A DNA stretch of 64,000 bases from the NCBI GenBank assembly GCA_013360405.1, contig JABWBR010000028.1, positions 1 to 64,000 on the forward strand. Direction: 5' to 3'. Position 1 is the first letter of the stretch. Each line of letters starts with the position of its first letter. A program made the position numbers and the translations under genes. Positions 36,281 to 43,649 of this stretch are shown here, piece by piece. Source of the DNA: Saprospiraceae bacterium. GTDB lineage: Bacteria > Bacteroidota > Bacteroidia > Chitinophagales > Saprospiraceae. A model generated the notes under the pieces. It ran no database searches. It saw only the letters and a list, made by a program, of their open reading frames with translations, and had not been told where the DNA came from.

Positions 36281-36873
36281 TTACTCGCTACCAAATTCAC
36301 ATTCAGATCGAATTCGTCGTAGATAGTCTTATCGCCGAGGTTGTCGAAGAAGCTGCCTGAGCCGAAACGGATATCAAAATCAGCACGGTCTACTGTTACT
36401 TTTGCAGAAGCCGTTACCTTGCCGCCATCTTCCTTAAGATCAGCGTTGAATTTGATACTCTTCGTGATCCCTTTGATCGTGAGGTTGCCTATCAATTTGT
36501 AAGCGCCGGGCGTGCCGCGGGAAATAACCTGCGTAGTTTCAAACTTAGCAATCGGGTGATTGGCTACGTTGAAGAAATCTTCCGATTTCAAGTGACCTAC
36601 AAGTTTCTCGGCGCTGCCGCCGGTCAGGTCCGTACATGAAATCGTTTTCATGTCAATCTCAAAGCTTCCGCTGGTGAGCACATTGTCTTTAAAGTTGAGC
36701 TTGCCATTTTTCAGCTGCAGGCGGCCTTCGTGTTGGCCGGTCACTTTGTAAGCTTTCCAGTTGATGTAGCTCGATTTGGTGTCTACATTTGCGCTGACAG
36801 GTTTGCCAGGGGTGGTGAAGGCGCTGAGCGCCACGGCAACAACGCCGATTGAAAAAGCGATCAATTTGTTCAT
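36277..36873 (-). CDS. YceI-family periplasmic lipocalin-like protein
   Basis: 198 residues. The signal peptide is MNKLIAFSIGVVAVALSAFTTP. The body fits the YceI family, a beta-barrel that binds polyisoprenoid-type lipids: SSYINWKAYKVTGQHEGRLQLKNGK, the central HLKSEDFFNVANHPIAKFETT, IGNLTIKGITKSIKF, and the end VTVDRADFDIRFGSGSFFDNLGDKTI. The biological ligand is unknown. It lies 103 nt downstream of a MarR regulator on the same strand, a pairing I would expect in Bacteroidota, but it also has its own -7 element. The stop codon sits in the 10-nt repeat. Confidence 0.95.
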   Translation of the reverse strand: MNKLIAFSIGVVAVALSAFTTPGKPVSANVDTKSSYINWKAYKVTGQHEGRLQLKNGKLNFKDNVLTSGSFEIDMKTISCTDLTGGSAEKLVGHLKSEDFFNVANHPIAKFETTQVISRGTPGAYKLIGNLTIKGITKSIKFNADLKEDGGKVTASAKVTVDRADFDIRFGSGSFFDNLGDKTIYDEFDLNVNLVASK

Positions 36874-36913
36874 TATGTCTTCTTTTTGTTGGTTAAATAA
36901 CTAATTGCGAAGA

Positions 36914-36921
36914 CAAAGATA
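36914..36921 (-). promoter_or_regulatory. Bacteroidota -7 element for the YceI gene
   Basis: TATCTTTG on the minus strand, 40 nt before the ATG. It shows that the gene need not rely on read-through from marR. Confidence 0.6.
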
Positions 36922-36976
36922 TAATGAAGTTCAAACATTGATGTATGCACATTGAATTTTAACTTTTTTTTAGGAT

Positions 36977-37429
36977 TCAATCTCTCAGCTTATCCAGGAT
37001 AGTGTTGAGTAGGGTAGCCTCCTCTGAAGAAATGGCGCGCATATCCTTGTCGATAGCCTGATCGATGAGTGCAATAGCGGAAGCCAGTACTTCATGGCCT
37101 TTTTCGGTGATGATAATGTCAACCCGGCGGCGGTCGAATTCGCACGCATAGCGATCAACCAGTCCTTTCTGTTTGAGTTTTTCAACAAGCCGGGAAGCGT
37201 TTGACATTTTATCGATCATGCGCTCTGCAAGTTCTTTCACCGTGGCGGGTTGCGGATGCATACCACGAAGAATACGCAGTATATTGAATTGTTGCCAAGA
37301 GATATTAAACGGCTTTAGTAATTTTGTAGTTTGCTGGCTAAACCAGGCAGCCGTGTACAATACATTAATATGTGCTTTATGGAATTCGCTTGTAAAGCGC
37401 TTTTGCTTAATCGCATCTTCGATTTTCAT
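36977..37429 (-). CDS. MarR-family transcriptional regulator
   Basis: 150 residues, normal for MarR dimers. The winged helix lies at about 40-110: ISWQQFNILRILRGMHPQPATVKELAERM, then the recognition-helix region DKMSNASRLVEKLKQKGLV and the wing ACEFDRRRVDIIITEKGHEVL. Flanking helices form the dimer interface. It is cytoplasmic, and the likely targets are its own promoter and the downstream YceI gene. The inducer is unknown. proC is divergent. Confidence 0.93.
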   Translation of the reverse strand: MKIEDAIKQKRFTSEFHKAHINVLYTAAWFSQQTTKLLKPFNISWQQFNILRILRGMHPQPATVKELAERMIDKMSNASRLVEKLKQKGLVDRYACEFDRRRVDIIITEKGHEVLASAIALIDQAIDKDMRAISSEEATLLNTILDKLRD

Positions 37430-37489
37430 GTGCGGCTTTTAAGATGAATTTAACCATGTGCCCGATAAACCAAGGGCGGTTAGTGTATT

Positions 37490-37497
37490 CAAAGTTA
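37490..37497 (-). promoter_or_regulatory. Bacteroidota -7 element for the MarR gene
   Basis: TAACTTTG on the minus strand, 60 nt upstream of the MarR ATG, in the 140-nt divergent gap with proC. Confidence 0.5.
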
Positions 37498-37569
37498 CAA
37501 TGTTATGCGTTAGTAAGGAAGAATACGATTTGCGAATGTGAACAGTCTTTTTAATAAAGGAAAAAGAAA

Positions 37570-38376
37570 ATGAAAATACTAATCATAGGAGGAGGTAATA
37601 TGGGTATGACCTATGCCGAGAGTTTTCTCCGTTCCCATATAACCAGTAAAGACGATATGATGATATTGGAGAAAGCCACCGATAAAACGTCCGGTTTAAT
37701 AAAAATGGATATCGGTACTATCCATCTGCATCCCGAAGAATGTATGAAAAGGGCAGATTTGATCATTCTGGCCGTAAAGCCTCAAGACGCCCCGGCGTTG
37801 TTTGAACAGATAAAACCTATGGCCGACCCCCAACAAGTGTTCCTTTCTATTATGGCCGGCGTTAAGATACAAACTATCTCTGCAGGCCTGGGGGTGAAAA
37901 AGATCATCAGGGCCATGCCCAACCTGCCCGCACAGATAGGTATGGGCATGACGGCTTTTACTTCTTCTGATGAAGTTACGCGTATCGAATTGGTGATGGT
38001 GCAAAATTTGTTGAACACCACCGGAAAAACGGTATACGTGGAGAATGAATCAGCAATAGATGCCGCAACGGCTATCAGCGGTAGCGGTCCGGCTTATGTG
38101 TGGTATTTTATGAATGCGCTCATTCAGGCGGCTTCTGGTATGGGCTTTAATCCATCGGAGGCTGAACTGCTGGTGAGCCAGACTTTCAGGGGAGCCATCG
38201 AATTGTACAGCAAATCGAACCTCTCTTGCGAAGAGTGGATCGACAAGGTTTGCTCCCGTGGAGGCACCACCGAAGCCGCACTTCATACTTATCGCGAAAA
38301 TGCAGTGCACCAGGACATCATGACCGGCGCCGTGGCCGCCCTGCATCGCGCAGTTGAACTGGGGAAGGGGGGGTAG
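37570..38376 (+). CDS. proC: Pyrroline-5-carboxylate reductase
   Basis: Last step of proline synthesis: reduces pyrroline-5-carboxylate with NAD(P)H. 268 residues, the normal length. The Rossmann start is ILIIGGGNMGMTYAESFL. ILAVKPQDAPALFEQIKP and IIRAMPNLPAQIGMGMTAF follow. The dimer-domain signature is SAIDAATAISGSGPAYVWYFMNALIQAA, and the end has CSRGGTTEAALHTYRE. The gene ends in a GGG-rich codon run next to a 7-nt tandem array. Confidence 0.96.
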   Translation: MKILIIGGGNMGMTYAESFLRSHITSKDDMMILEKATDKTSGLIKMDIGTIHLHPEECMKRADLIILAVKPQDAPALFEQIKPMADPQQVFLSIMAGVKIQTISAGLGVKKIIRAMPNLPAQIGMGMTAFTSSDEVTRIELVMVQNLLNTTGKTVYVENESAIDAATAISGSGPAYVWYFMNALIQAASGMGFNPSEAELLVSQTFRGAIELYSKSNLSCEEWIDKVCSRGGTTEAALHTYRENAVHQDIMTGAVAALHRAVELGKGG

Positions 38377-38378
38377 AG

Positions 38379-38455
38379 GTTCTCTGTTCTCTGTTCTCTG
38401 TTCTCTGTTCTCTGTTCTCTGTTCTCTGTTCTCTGTTCTCTGTTCTCTGTTCTCT
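38379..38455. repeat. Perfect 7-nt tandem repeat, 11 copies of GTTCTCT
   Basis: Seventy-seven bases are eleven exact copies of GTTCTCT, starting 3 nt after the proC stop. The sequence is pyrimidine-rich on the plus strand and has no self-complementarity. Perfect copies suggest recent slippage expansion. Confidence 0.95.
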
Positions 38456-38481
38456 GTTTAAAAGAACTAACAAAGATAAAA

Positions 38482-38509
38482 AACCGACAACCGACAACCG
38501 ACAACCGAC
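38482..38509. repeat. 7-nt tandem repeat, 4 copies of AACCGAC
   Basis: Four exact copies of AACCGAC, 31 nt before the next gene start. The unit length equals that of the neighbouring GTTCTCT array although the word is unrelated. Confidence 0.95.
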
Positions 38510-38539
38510 AACACATTAAAAAGGCACAACAATCCATAT

Positions 38540-40204
38540 ATGAACAAAGCGCAAATTATTGCAGAAGCCAGGCGTTTGGTAAGCGAAGGGCAGATTGAAA
38601 AATCCTTAGTGCTGCTTTTAGACAGCATTCAGCAAAACCCCGAACTCCAGCCTTTCCGTAATCTGGCTTTACATGCTAAATCTTCGCTGGAAAAAATCCA
38701 GAGCGATGAATCGCGTGGGTTGGTCAGTTTTGACAACGCTAAACTGGCCTACAATCAGATCACCAATCAAACCCTACGAATTATCGACGGTATCGAAACC
38801 GGTAAAGTACCCAGGGAAGACGCCCCTCGTCGATTCAAATGGTGGTGGGTGGCGCTGCCGGTTATGCTCATTGGCGGTATTGCGGCAATTGCTCTATTGT
38901 TTACAAAAGAAGCGCCTGAAGACACTGTAATTGACATGGGGGGAATACCCGAATGCCCCGAATTTGATTCGGAGGCCTCGTTTAAAGTACTCGTATTGCC
39001 TTTCCAGCCCCTTGACGAAAAGGTCACGAAAATTCACACGGGTATTATTCAACGACTGAGCATTCTTAGCGAACAATACGGCATGTTTACCAGTGCCAGA
39101 ACCTTGGAACTGGACGTAAACGACGATAATGCTTACCCTTCAAACGGCAAGCAAGCCGCTAATATCGGCAATAAATGCGCCTCGCAATTGATCATTTGGG
39201 GCACCACTGAGTCAAAAAACAACAATAATATCGTGCTTACGAGGTTTAAGTTTTTACACCTCGGCGAGCAATTTAAGTTTACCAAACTAAAAATATCAGA
39301 AGGCGCCAACGTTGATACCCTCTCGTCTATCTCCAGCATTACTACAGAGGGCGTGCTAACTGAGCAGGTTGAGGCCAACATGAGGCTTATCTTCGGCCTT
39401 ATCGCCCGTGAAATGCACAATGAAGAATTAGCAACCAGGTTGCTCGCCTCGGTAGAACCCAAAGACTCCGCCGGCGTTTTGCTGCGAGGAATGGCACTCG
39501 CCGATACCTACTTGTCGCTGGGACAAACCGATAAAGCTATCGCTTCTTATAATGAGGTATTAGAAACACACCCCAATTACGGCTTTGCCCGCAACAACAG
39601 GGGAGTACTACTGCTCGAGCGGGGGCTGTTTGCTGAAGCTGCCACCGATCTGAGCAATTTAATAGCCCAGCAACCCAATAATCTCGAAGCCCGTACCGCC
39701 CGCGCAACAGCTTATGTAAAAGCCGATATGCTGGAAAAAGCGGGTAAGGAAATTGAAAGTATAGAACGAATTCAAAATACGATTAAAGATAGTACGGAAG
39801 GGCAAGTGAAAACAGCACCGAAGGTGCCAAGTGAGTTATTGGCGGCACTAAAAAAAGAATACCAGCAAAAGGTTAGCACAGAAGAATTGAAAAAAAACAG
39901 GGCCGAGCAGACTTTAAAGTCTAACCCTAATGATGTAAAAGCCATGGAACAAAAAGCGGTGTCAAGTCGCAATCTCGGCGATTACCGTACCGCTGCCCAA
40001 ACCGCTGAGCGTATCCTTACCAAAGACCCCGATAATCCCAATGCCCACGCTACCTTAATAGAATCAAAAGAAGCCTTATTGCAGCCCGAAGCAGCTAAGC
40101 AAGCGTTGCAAAATGCCAGGGAGGCAGGGTTGACCAAAGAAAAATTGATCAAGATCAGACCCGTTTTGAAAGAAATCATTAAAGACCAGGATAAAAAGCA
40201 ATAA
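38540..40204 (+). CDS. Possible effector-associated domain, membrane helix and TPRs
   Basis: 554 residues. Residues 1-88 are helical (IIAEARRLVSEGQIEKSLVL, then SLEKIQSDESRGLVSFDNAK, LAYNQITNQTLRIIDGIE). This pattern resembles effector-associated domain 11, a small death-domain-like adaptor of Bacteroidota conflict systems. A membrane helix spans 101-121 after three Trp. Residues 145-250 (FKVLVLPFQPLDEKVTKIHTG, ASQLIIWGTTESK) look like the TolB/FlgO-type nucleotide-like fold. TPRs fill 290-550 (ADTYLSLGQTDKAIASYNEVLETHPNYGFA). The N-terminus should be cytoplasmic and the TPRs outside. The domain call is from memory of the family pattern and is uncertain. No protease or NTPase effector is adjacent. 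Confidence 0.65.
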   Translation: MNKAQIIAEARRLVSEGQIEKSLVLLLDSIQQNPELQPFRNLALHAKSSLEKIQSDESRGLVSFDNAKLAYNQITNQTLRIIDGIETGKVPREDAPRRFKWWWVALPVMLIGGIAAIALLFTKEAPEDTVIDMGGIPECPEFDSEASFKVLVLPFQPLDEKVTKIHTGIIQRLSILSEQYGMFTSARTLELDVNDDNAYPSNGKQAANIGNKCASQLIIWGTTESKNNNNIVLTRFKFLHLGEQFKFTKLKISEGANVDTLSSISSITTEGVLTEQVEANMRLIFGLIAREMHNEELATRLLASVEPKDSAGVLLRGMALADTYLSLGQTDKAIASYNEVLETHPNYGFARNNRGVLLLERGLFAEAATDLSNLIAQQPNNLEARTARATAYVKADMLEKAGKEIESIERIQNTIKDSTEGQVKTAPKVPSELLAALKKEYQQKVSTEELKKNRAEQTLKSNPNDVKAMEQKAVSSRNLGDYRTAAQTAERILTKDPDNPNAHATLIESKEALLQPEAAKQALQNAREAGLTKEKLIKIRPVLKEIIKDQDKKQ

Positions 40205-40341
40205 CACCGTTTTGTATTTTTTTGATGATAAAAAAGTACTTGTCGGCAAAAAATGTAACTTTATAGCCGATAAATTGACAGTTTTTTGGTGATGAATGAT
40301 AGCAGGGAGGTGTCAGTTTTTGTGTGTTAAAAACCAGAATC

Positions 40342-41658
40342 ATGTCTCCTGTTGCGCTTGGTTGGATACTGTTGGTACTTGGTCTGCTTACCGGCGGTTT
40401 GTTGGGCTGGTTAATAGCCCGGCTATACCTCCTACGGGCTATGACGCCTAAGTCCGACCTGGAACGGAATTTCGTGCAAAAACCCCTTTACGATGCTCTC
40501 CAAACCCAATACGACCTCTGCCGGGAGGACTTGCAGGAAAAGCTGGAGGAAATAAAGATACTCACCGGCCAAAACGCCGCTCAACAACAATCGCTAACTC
40601 ATTTCCAGGAAAAACTCGCTACGCAAAAAGAGGATTTGCAGGCCCTCCAGGAACGCGCCCGGCTCGATTTTGAAAACCTGGCCAATCGCCTGCTCGAAGA
40701 AAAAAGCCAGAAATTTACCGCCCAAAACCAACAACAACTGGGCGATCTGCTAAATCCCCTGCGCGAAAAGATTAAAGAATTTGAAGACAATATCGACAAG
40801 CGTTTCCGAGAGGAAATGGAAGGCCGGGTTTCGCTTAAAAAGGAAATAGAACACCTCCGCGAACTCAATCATCAGCTCAGTCACGACGCCAATAACCTGG
40901 TATCAGCACTCAAAGGCGGCCAAAAGACGCAGGGCGACTGGGGAGAAGTGCAGCTGGAAATGTTACTCGAAAAAGCCGGCCTGGAAAAAAATGTGCACTA
41001 CACCGCCCAAAGCAGCTTTAAAGATGAAGAGGGCAAACAAAAACGCCCTGACTTTATTATTCACCTACCCGAAGATAAACACCTTATCATTGATGCCAAG
41101 GTATCGCTGACTGCCTATGAGCAATTCTTTAACGCAGATACGCCCGAAGCCGAACGCCGGCACCTGAAAGCGCATATCGATAGCATTCGCAACCATATCA
41201 AAGGACTTAGCAGCAAGAATTATCAGCAACTATATCATATCAATTCCCCCGATTATCTGTTGTTGTTCGTGCCGATCGAGCCCGCCTTTGCTATTGCACT
41301 CAAAGAAGACCAACGTTTGTTTCTCGATGCGCTCGACCAAAATATTGTACTGGTAACTACTTCTACTTTGCTGGCTACGATGCGCACGGTATCCTACATT
41401 TGGAAACAGGAAAAACAAAAACGAAGCGTATTGGAAATCGCCCGCCAAAGCGGCCTGCTTTACGACCGCCTTTGCGCCTTTGTGGAAGACCTCAAAAATG
41501 TCGGCGCCCGCATCGACCAGGCCCAGGAATCCTGGCACGACGCAATGAACAAGCTCACCGACGCAAAACGCCCAGGTGATACACTGATTGGAAGAGCGGA
41601 AAAAATTAAGGCGCTGGGCGCCAAAACGTCCCGCCAGCTCCCCGACCTACCGGTCTGA
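40342..41658 (+). CDS. rmuC: DNA recombination protein RmuC
   Basis: 438 residues from ATG 40342; an in-frame GTG six codons earlier is possible. One membrane helix (ALGWILLVLGLLTGGLLGWLIARL) is followed by about 130 residues of coiled coil and then the RmuC nuclease-like domain: LKGGQKTQGDWGEVQLEMLLEKAGLEKNVHY, RPDFIIHLPEDKHLIIDAKVSLTAYE, YLLLFVPIEPAFAIAL. RmuC limits inversions between short inverted repeats in E. coli, which may be relevant to this hairpin-rich region. The last codons and the stop are part of the repeat word TACCGGTCTGA. TAACTTTA at 40257-40264 is a weak -7 candidate. Confidence 0.93.
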   Translation: MSPVALGWILLVLGLLTGGLLGWLIARLYLLRAMTPKSDLERNFVQKPLYDALQTQYDLCREDLQEKLEEIKILTGQNAAQQQSLTHFQEKLATQKEDLQALQERARLDFENLANRLLEEKSQKFTAQNQQQLGDLLNPLREKIKEFEDNIDKRFREEMEGRVSLKKEIEHLRELNHQLSHDANNLVSALKGGQKTQGDWGEVQLEMLLEKAGLEKNVHYTAQSSFKDEEGKQKRPDFIIHLPEDKHLIIDAKVSLTAYEQFFNADTPEAERRHLKAHIDSIRNHIKGLSSKNYQQLYHINSPDYLLLFVPIEPAFAIALKEDQRLFLDALDQNIVLVTTSTLLATMRTVSYIWKQEKQKRSVLEIARQSGLLYDRLCAFVEDLKNVGARIDQAQESWHDAMNKLTDAKRPGDTLIGRAEKIKALGAKTSRQLPDLPV

Positions 41659-41695
41659 TCTACCGGTCAGACGGTTTGTAACCGTCAGACCGGTA
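41648..41695. terminator. Hairpin joining the ends of rmuC and recQ
   Basis: Positions 41661-41676 pair with 41680-41695 (16 bp, one A-A mismatch, 3-nt loop). TACCGGTC occurs at 41648 and again 13 nt on at 41661. The word TACCGGTCTGA forms the end of rmuC (41648-41658), and its complement forms the end of recQ (41685-41695). Both proteins therefore finish with Leu-Pro-Val and TGA. Confidence 0.85.
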
Positions 41696-43586
41696 ATCGG
41701 AATAACCCCGCATCAAACTCCACCACCCCCTCATCCACCATATATTCAAGCGTTTGCAATACCATTTCTTTTTTGCCGGCACCTATCCGGTTAATGAGCT
41801 CTTCTGCCGTTTTGGGGCCATCTTCCAGAATTTGCAAAATTTGCCCGCTATAGGATTCAAATTCAAGGGTGGACAGAGTAGATTGTTTGCGACCCAGGCA
41901 CACGTCGCATTTGCCACAGGCCGGCGCGTCTTTCTCACCAAAATAAGCCAGCAACTGCCGGTTTCGGCATTCCGGGGTTTCCGCGTAGGCAATGGCGCTT
42001 TTGATCCGGGCTTCTTGGCGTTTTTTGCGAAACTCGTACATCTTGTGGTCGATGCTCAGATTAGAGGCATCCACTCGTTCCTGTAAAAAAACAAGCTGGG
42101 GTTGGTCTTTTTGCGGCACATAGTGCAGAATACCATCTTTGTGCATCAGTTCGAGCGCTTTTGACAAATCCGCAACTTTGATATCCAGAAAATTGGCCAG
42201 TTGCCCTTCCCGCAGGCTGATATCTCCGGTAAAGGCGCCCTGATAGCTCCGAAGCACGGCTTTCAGGATGCGATCTAATCGGGGGTGCTTGAGCTGATAA
42301 TCGTACAATTCGTCTTTATTTACCAATATTCGGATGGTGGAGGGAATATAAACGGCTTCGCTAAGGCTGAGCCAGCCGGCCTGTTCTAATACTTTGAGAC
42401 AGCTTAGCGTTTTGGCGGCATCGAGTTTGTAGGTTTCGGTAAATTTGAGAAGATCAAAATCGTAGCTTTCCAATTGTCCCGACCCGATAGCAAGTTGGTA
42501 ATAACTACCCAAAGCCCGGTATACCTGCCTGATCTCCTGCAGACTCGGAAATGCCAGTTCGAATTGCTTTTCCAGGTTGATTTTGTCGGTCACGTGGTAT
42601 AATAGTACGGCGTATGCTTTTTTTTCGTCGCGGCCCGCACGGCCGGCTTCCTGAAAGTATGCCTCCAGGCTATCGGGCAAGTCCATGTGCACTACTACGC
42701 GTACGTCGGGTTTGTCGATACCCATGCCGAATGCATTAGTGCTCACAATAACGCGGGTATGGTTGTGTATCCAGGCGTCCTGCTTGTCGCTGCGCTCCTG
42801 GGGGGTAAGTCCGGCATGGTAATAATCGGCGCGAATACCTTGCTGCTGAAGCATCAGGGCCAATTCTTTGGTTTTCCGCCTGTTGCGCGCATATACTACG
42901 CCCGTACCCGGTACTTTCTGCAATATTTCAACCAGCTTTTGTGTTTTGCCTTCTTCATGGAGTACTACGTAGACCAGGTTATCGCGGGCAAAGCTTTTCT
43001 GGAAAACTTTGCCCTTGCGGAAGGCTAGTTTTTCCTGAATATCCGTGACAACTTCAGCTGTTGCCGTGGCGGTGAGCGCCAGTACAGGAGTTTGGGGCAA
43101 GCGTTCCCGCATCTGGGCTATCTGGAGGTAGGGAGGCCGAAAATCGTAGCCCCATTGCGAAATGCAGTGCGCCTCGTCTATGGCAAGCAGGTTGACTTTC
43201 ATTTTGGGGATGCGCTCGATGGCTATGTCGGTGAGTAGCCTTTCCGGAGAAACATATAAAAACTTGATGTCGCCGTACACGCAATTGTCGAAAATGCGGT
43301 CTATATCCCTGTAATTCATGCCCGAATATACCGCCACAGCCGAAATACCCCGTTTTTTGAGACTTTCTACCTGGTCTTTCATCAAGGCGATAAGCGGGGA
43401 TATGACTACACAAATGCCTTCCTGGCACAACGCCGGCACCTGAAAACAAATCGATTTGCCGCCACCGGTCGGCATCAGGGCAAGCGTATCCGTACCCCCC
43501 AACACAGATTGTATGATGTCCTCCTGCATGGGCCGGAATTGCTCATAACCCCAGTATTGTTTCAACACTTCCTGCGGAGTGGGCAT
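41685..43586 (-). CDS. recQ: ATP-dependent DNA helicase RecQ
   Basis: 633 residues. Helicase motifs: Q-motif region YWGYEQFRPMQEDIIQSVL, Walker A MPTGGGKSICFQ, motif II IDEAHCISQWGYDFRPPY, motif V AFGMGIDKPDVRVVVHMDLP, motif VI YFQEAGRAGRD. The zinc module has the Cys set CRNRQLLAYFG...CGKCDVC. After it comes a winged-helix segment (AEELINRIGAGKKEMVLQTLEYMVDEG) rather than a clear HRDC domain. RecQ unwinds 3'-tailed DNA in repair. It is convergent with rmuC, and its stop is inside the shared hairpin. Confidence 0.96.
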   Translation of the reverse strand: MPTPQEVLKQYWGYEQFRPMQEDIIQSVLGGTDTLALMPTGGGKSICFQVPALCQEGICVVISPLIALMKDQVESLKKRGISAVAVYSGMNYRDIDRIFDNCVYGDIKFLYVSPERLLTDIAIERIPKMKVNLLAIDEAHCISQWGYDFRPPYLQIAQMRERLPQTPVLALTATATAEVVTDIQEKLAFRKGKVFQKSFARDNLVYVVLHEEGKTQKLVEILQKVPGTGVVYARNRRKTKELALMLQQQGIRADYYHAGLTPQERSDKQDAWIHNHTRVIVSTNAFGMGIDKPDVRVVVHMDLPDSLEAYFQEAGRAGRDEKKAYAVLLYHVTDKINLEKQFELAFPSLQEIRQVYRALGSYYQLAIGSGQLESYDFDLLKFTETYKLDAAKTLSCLKVLEQAGWLSLSEAVYIPSTIRILVNKDELYDYQLKHPRLDRILKAVLRSYQGAFTGDISLREGQLANFLDIKVADLSKALELMHKDGILHYVPQKDQPQLVFLQERVDASNLSIDHKMYEFRKKRQEARIKSAIAYAETPECRNRQLLAYFGEKDAPACGKCDVCLGRKQSTLSTLEFESYSGQILQILEDGPKTAEELINRIGAGKKEMVLQTLEYMVDEGVVEFDAGLFRLPV

Positions 43587-43649
43587 GTATTTTGTTGCTG
43601 TAAGTAGGCGGGCACATGAACCAGGCCGGTTTATGTGCCCGCTTGACTT

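Noticed and set aside
38289-38537. A minus-strand open frame with a repeating ENREQRT peptide
   Set aside because: It is the translation of the GTTCTCT array (three 7-nt units give seven residues) and overlaps the end of proC.
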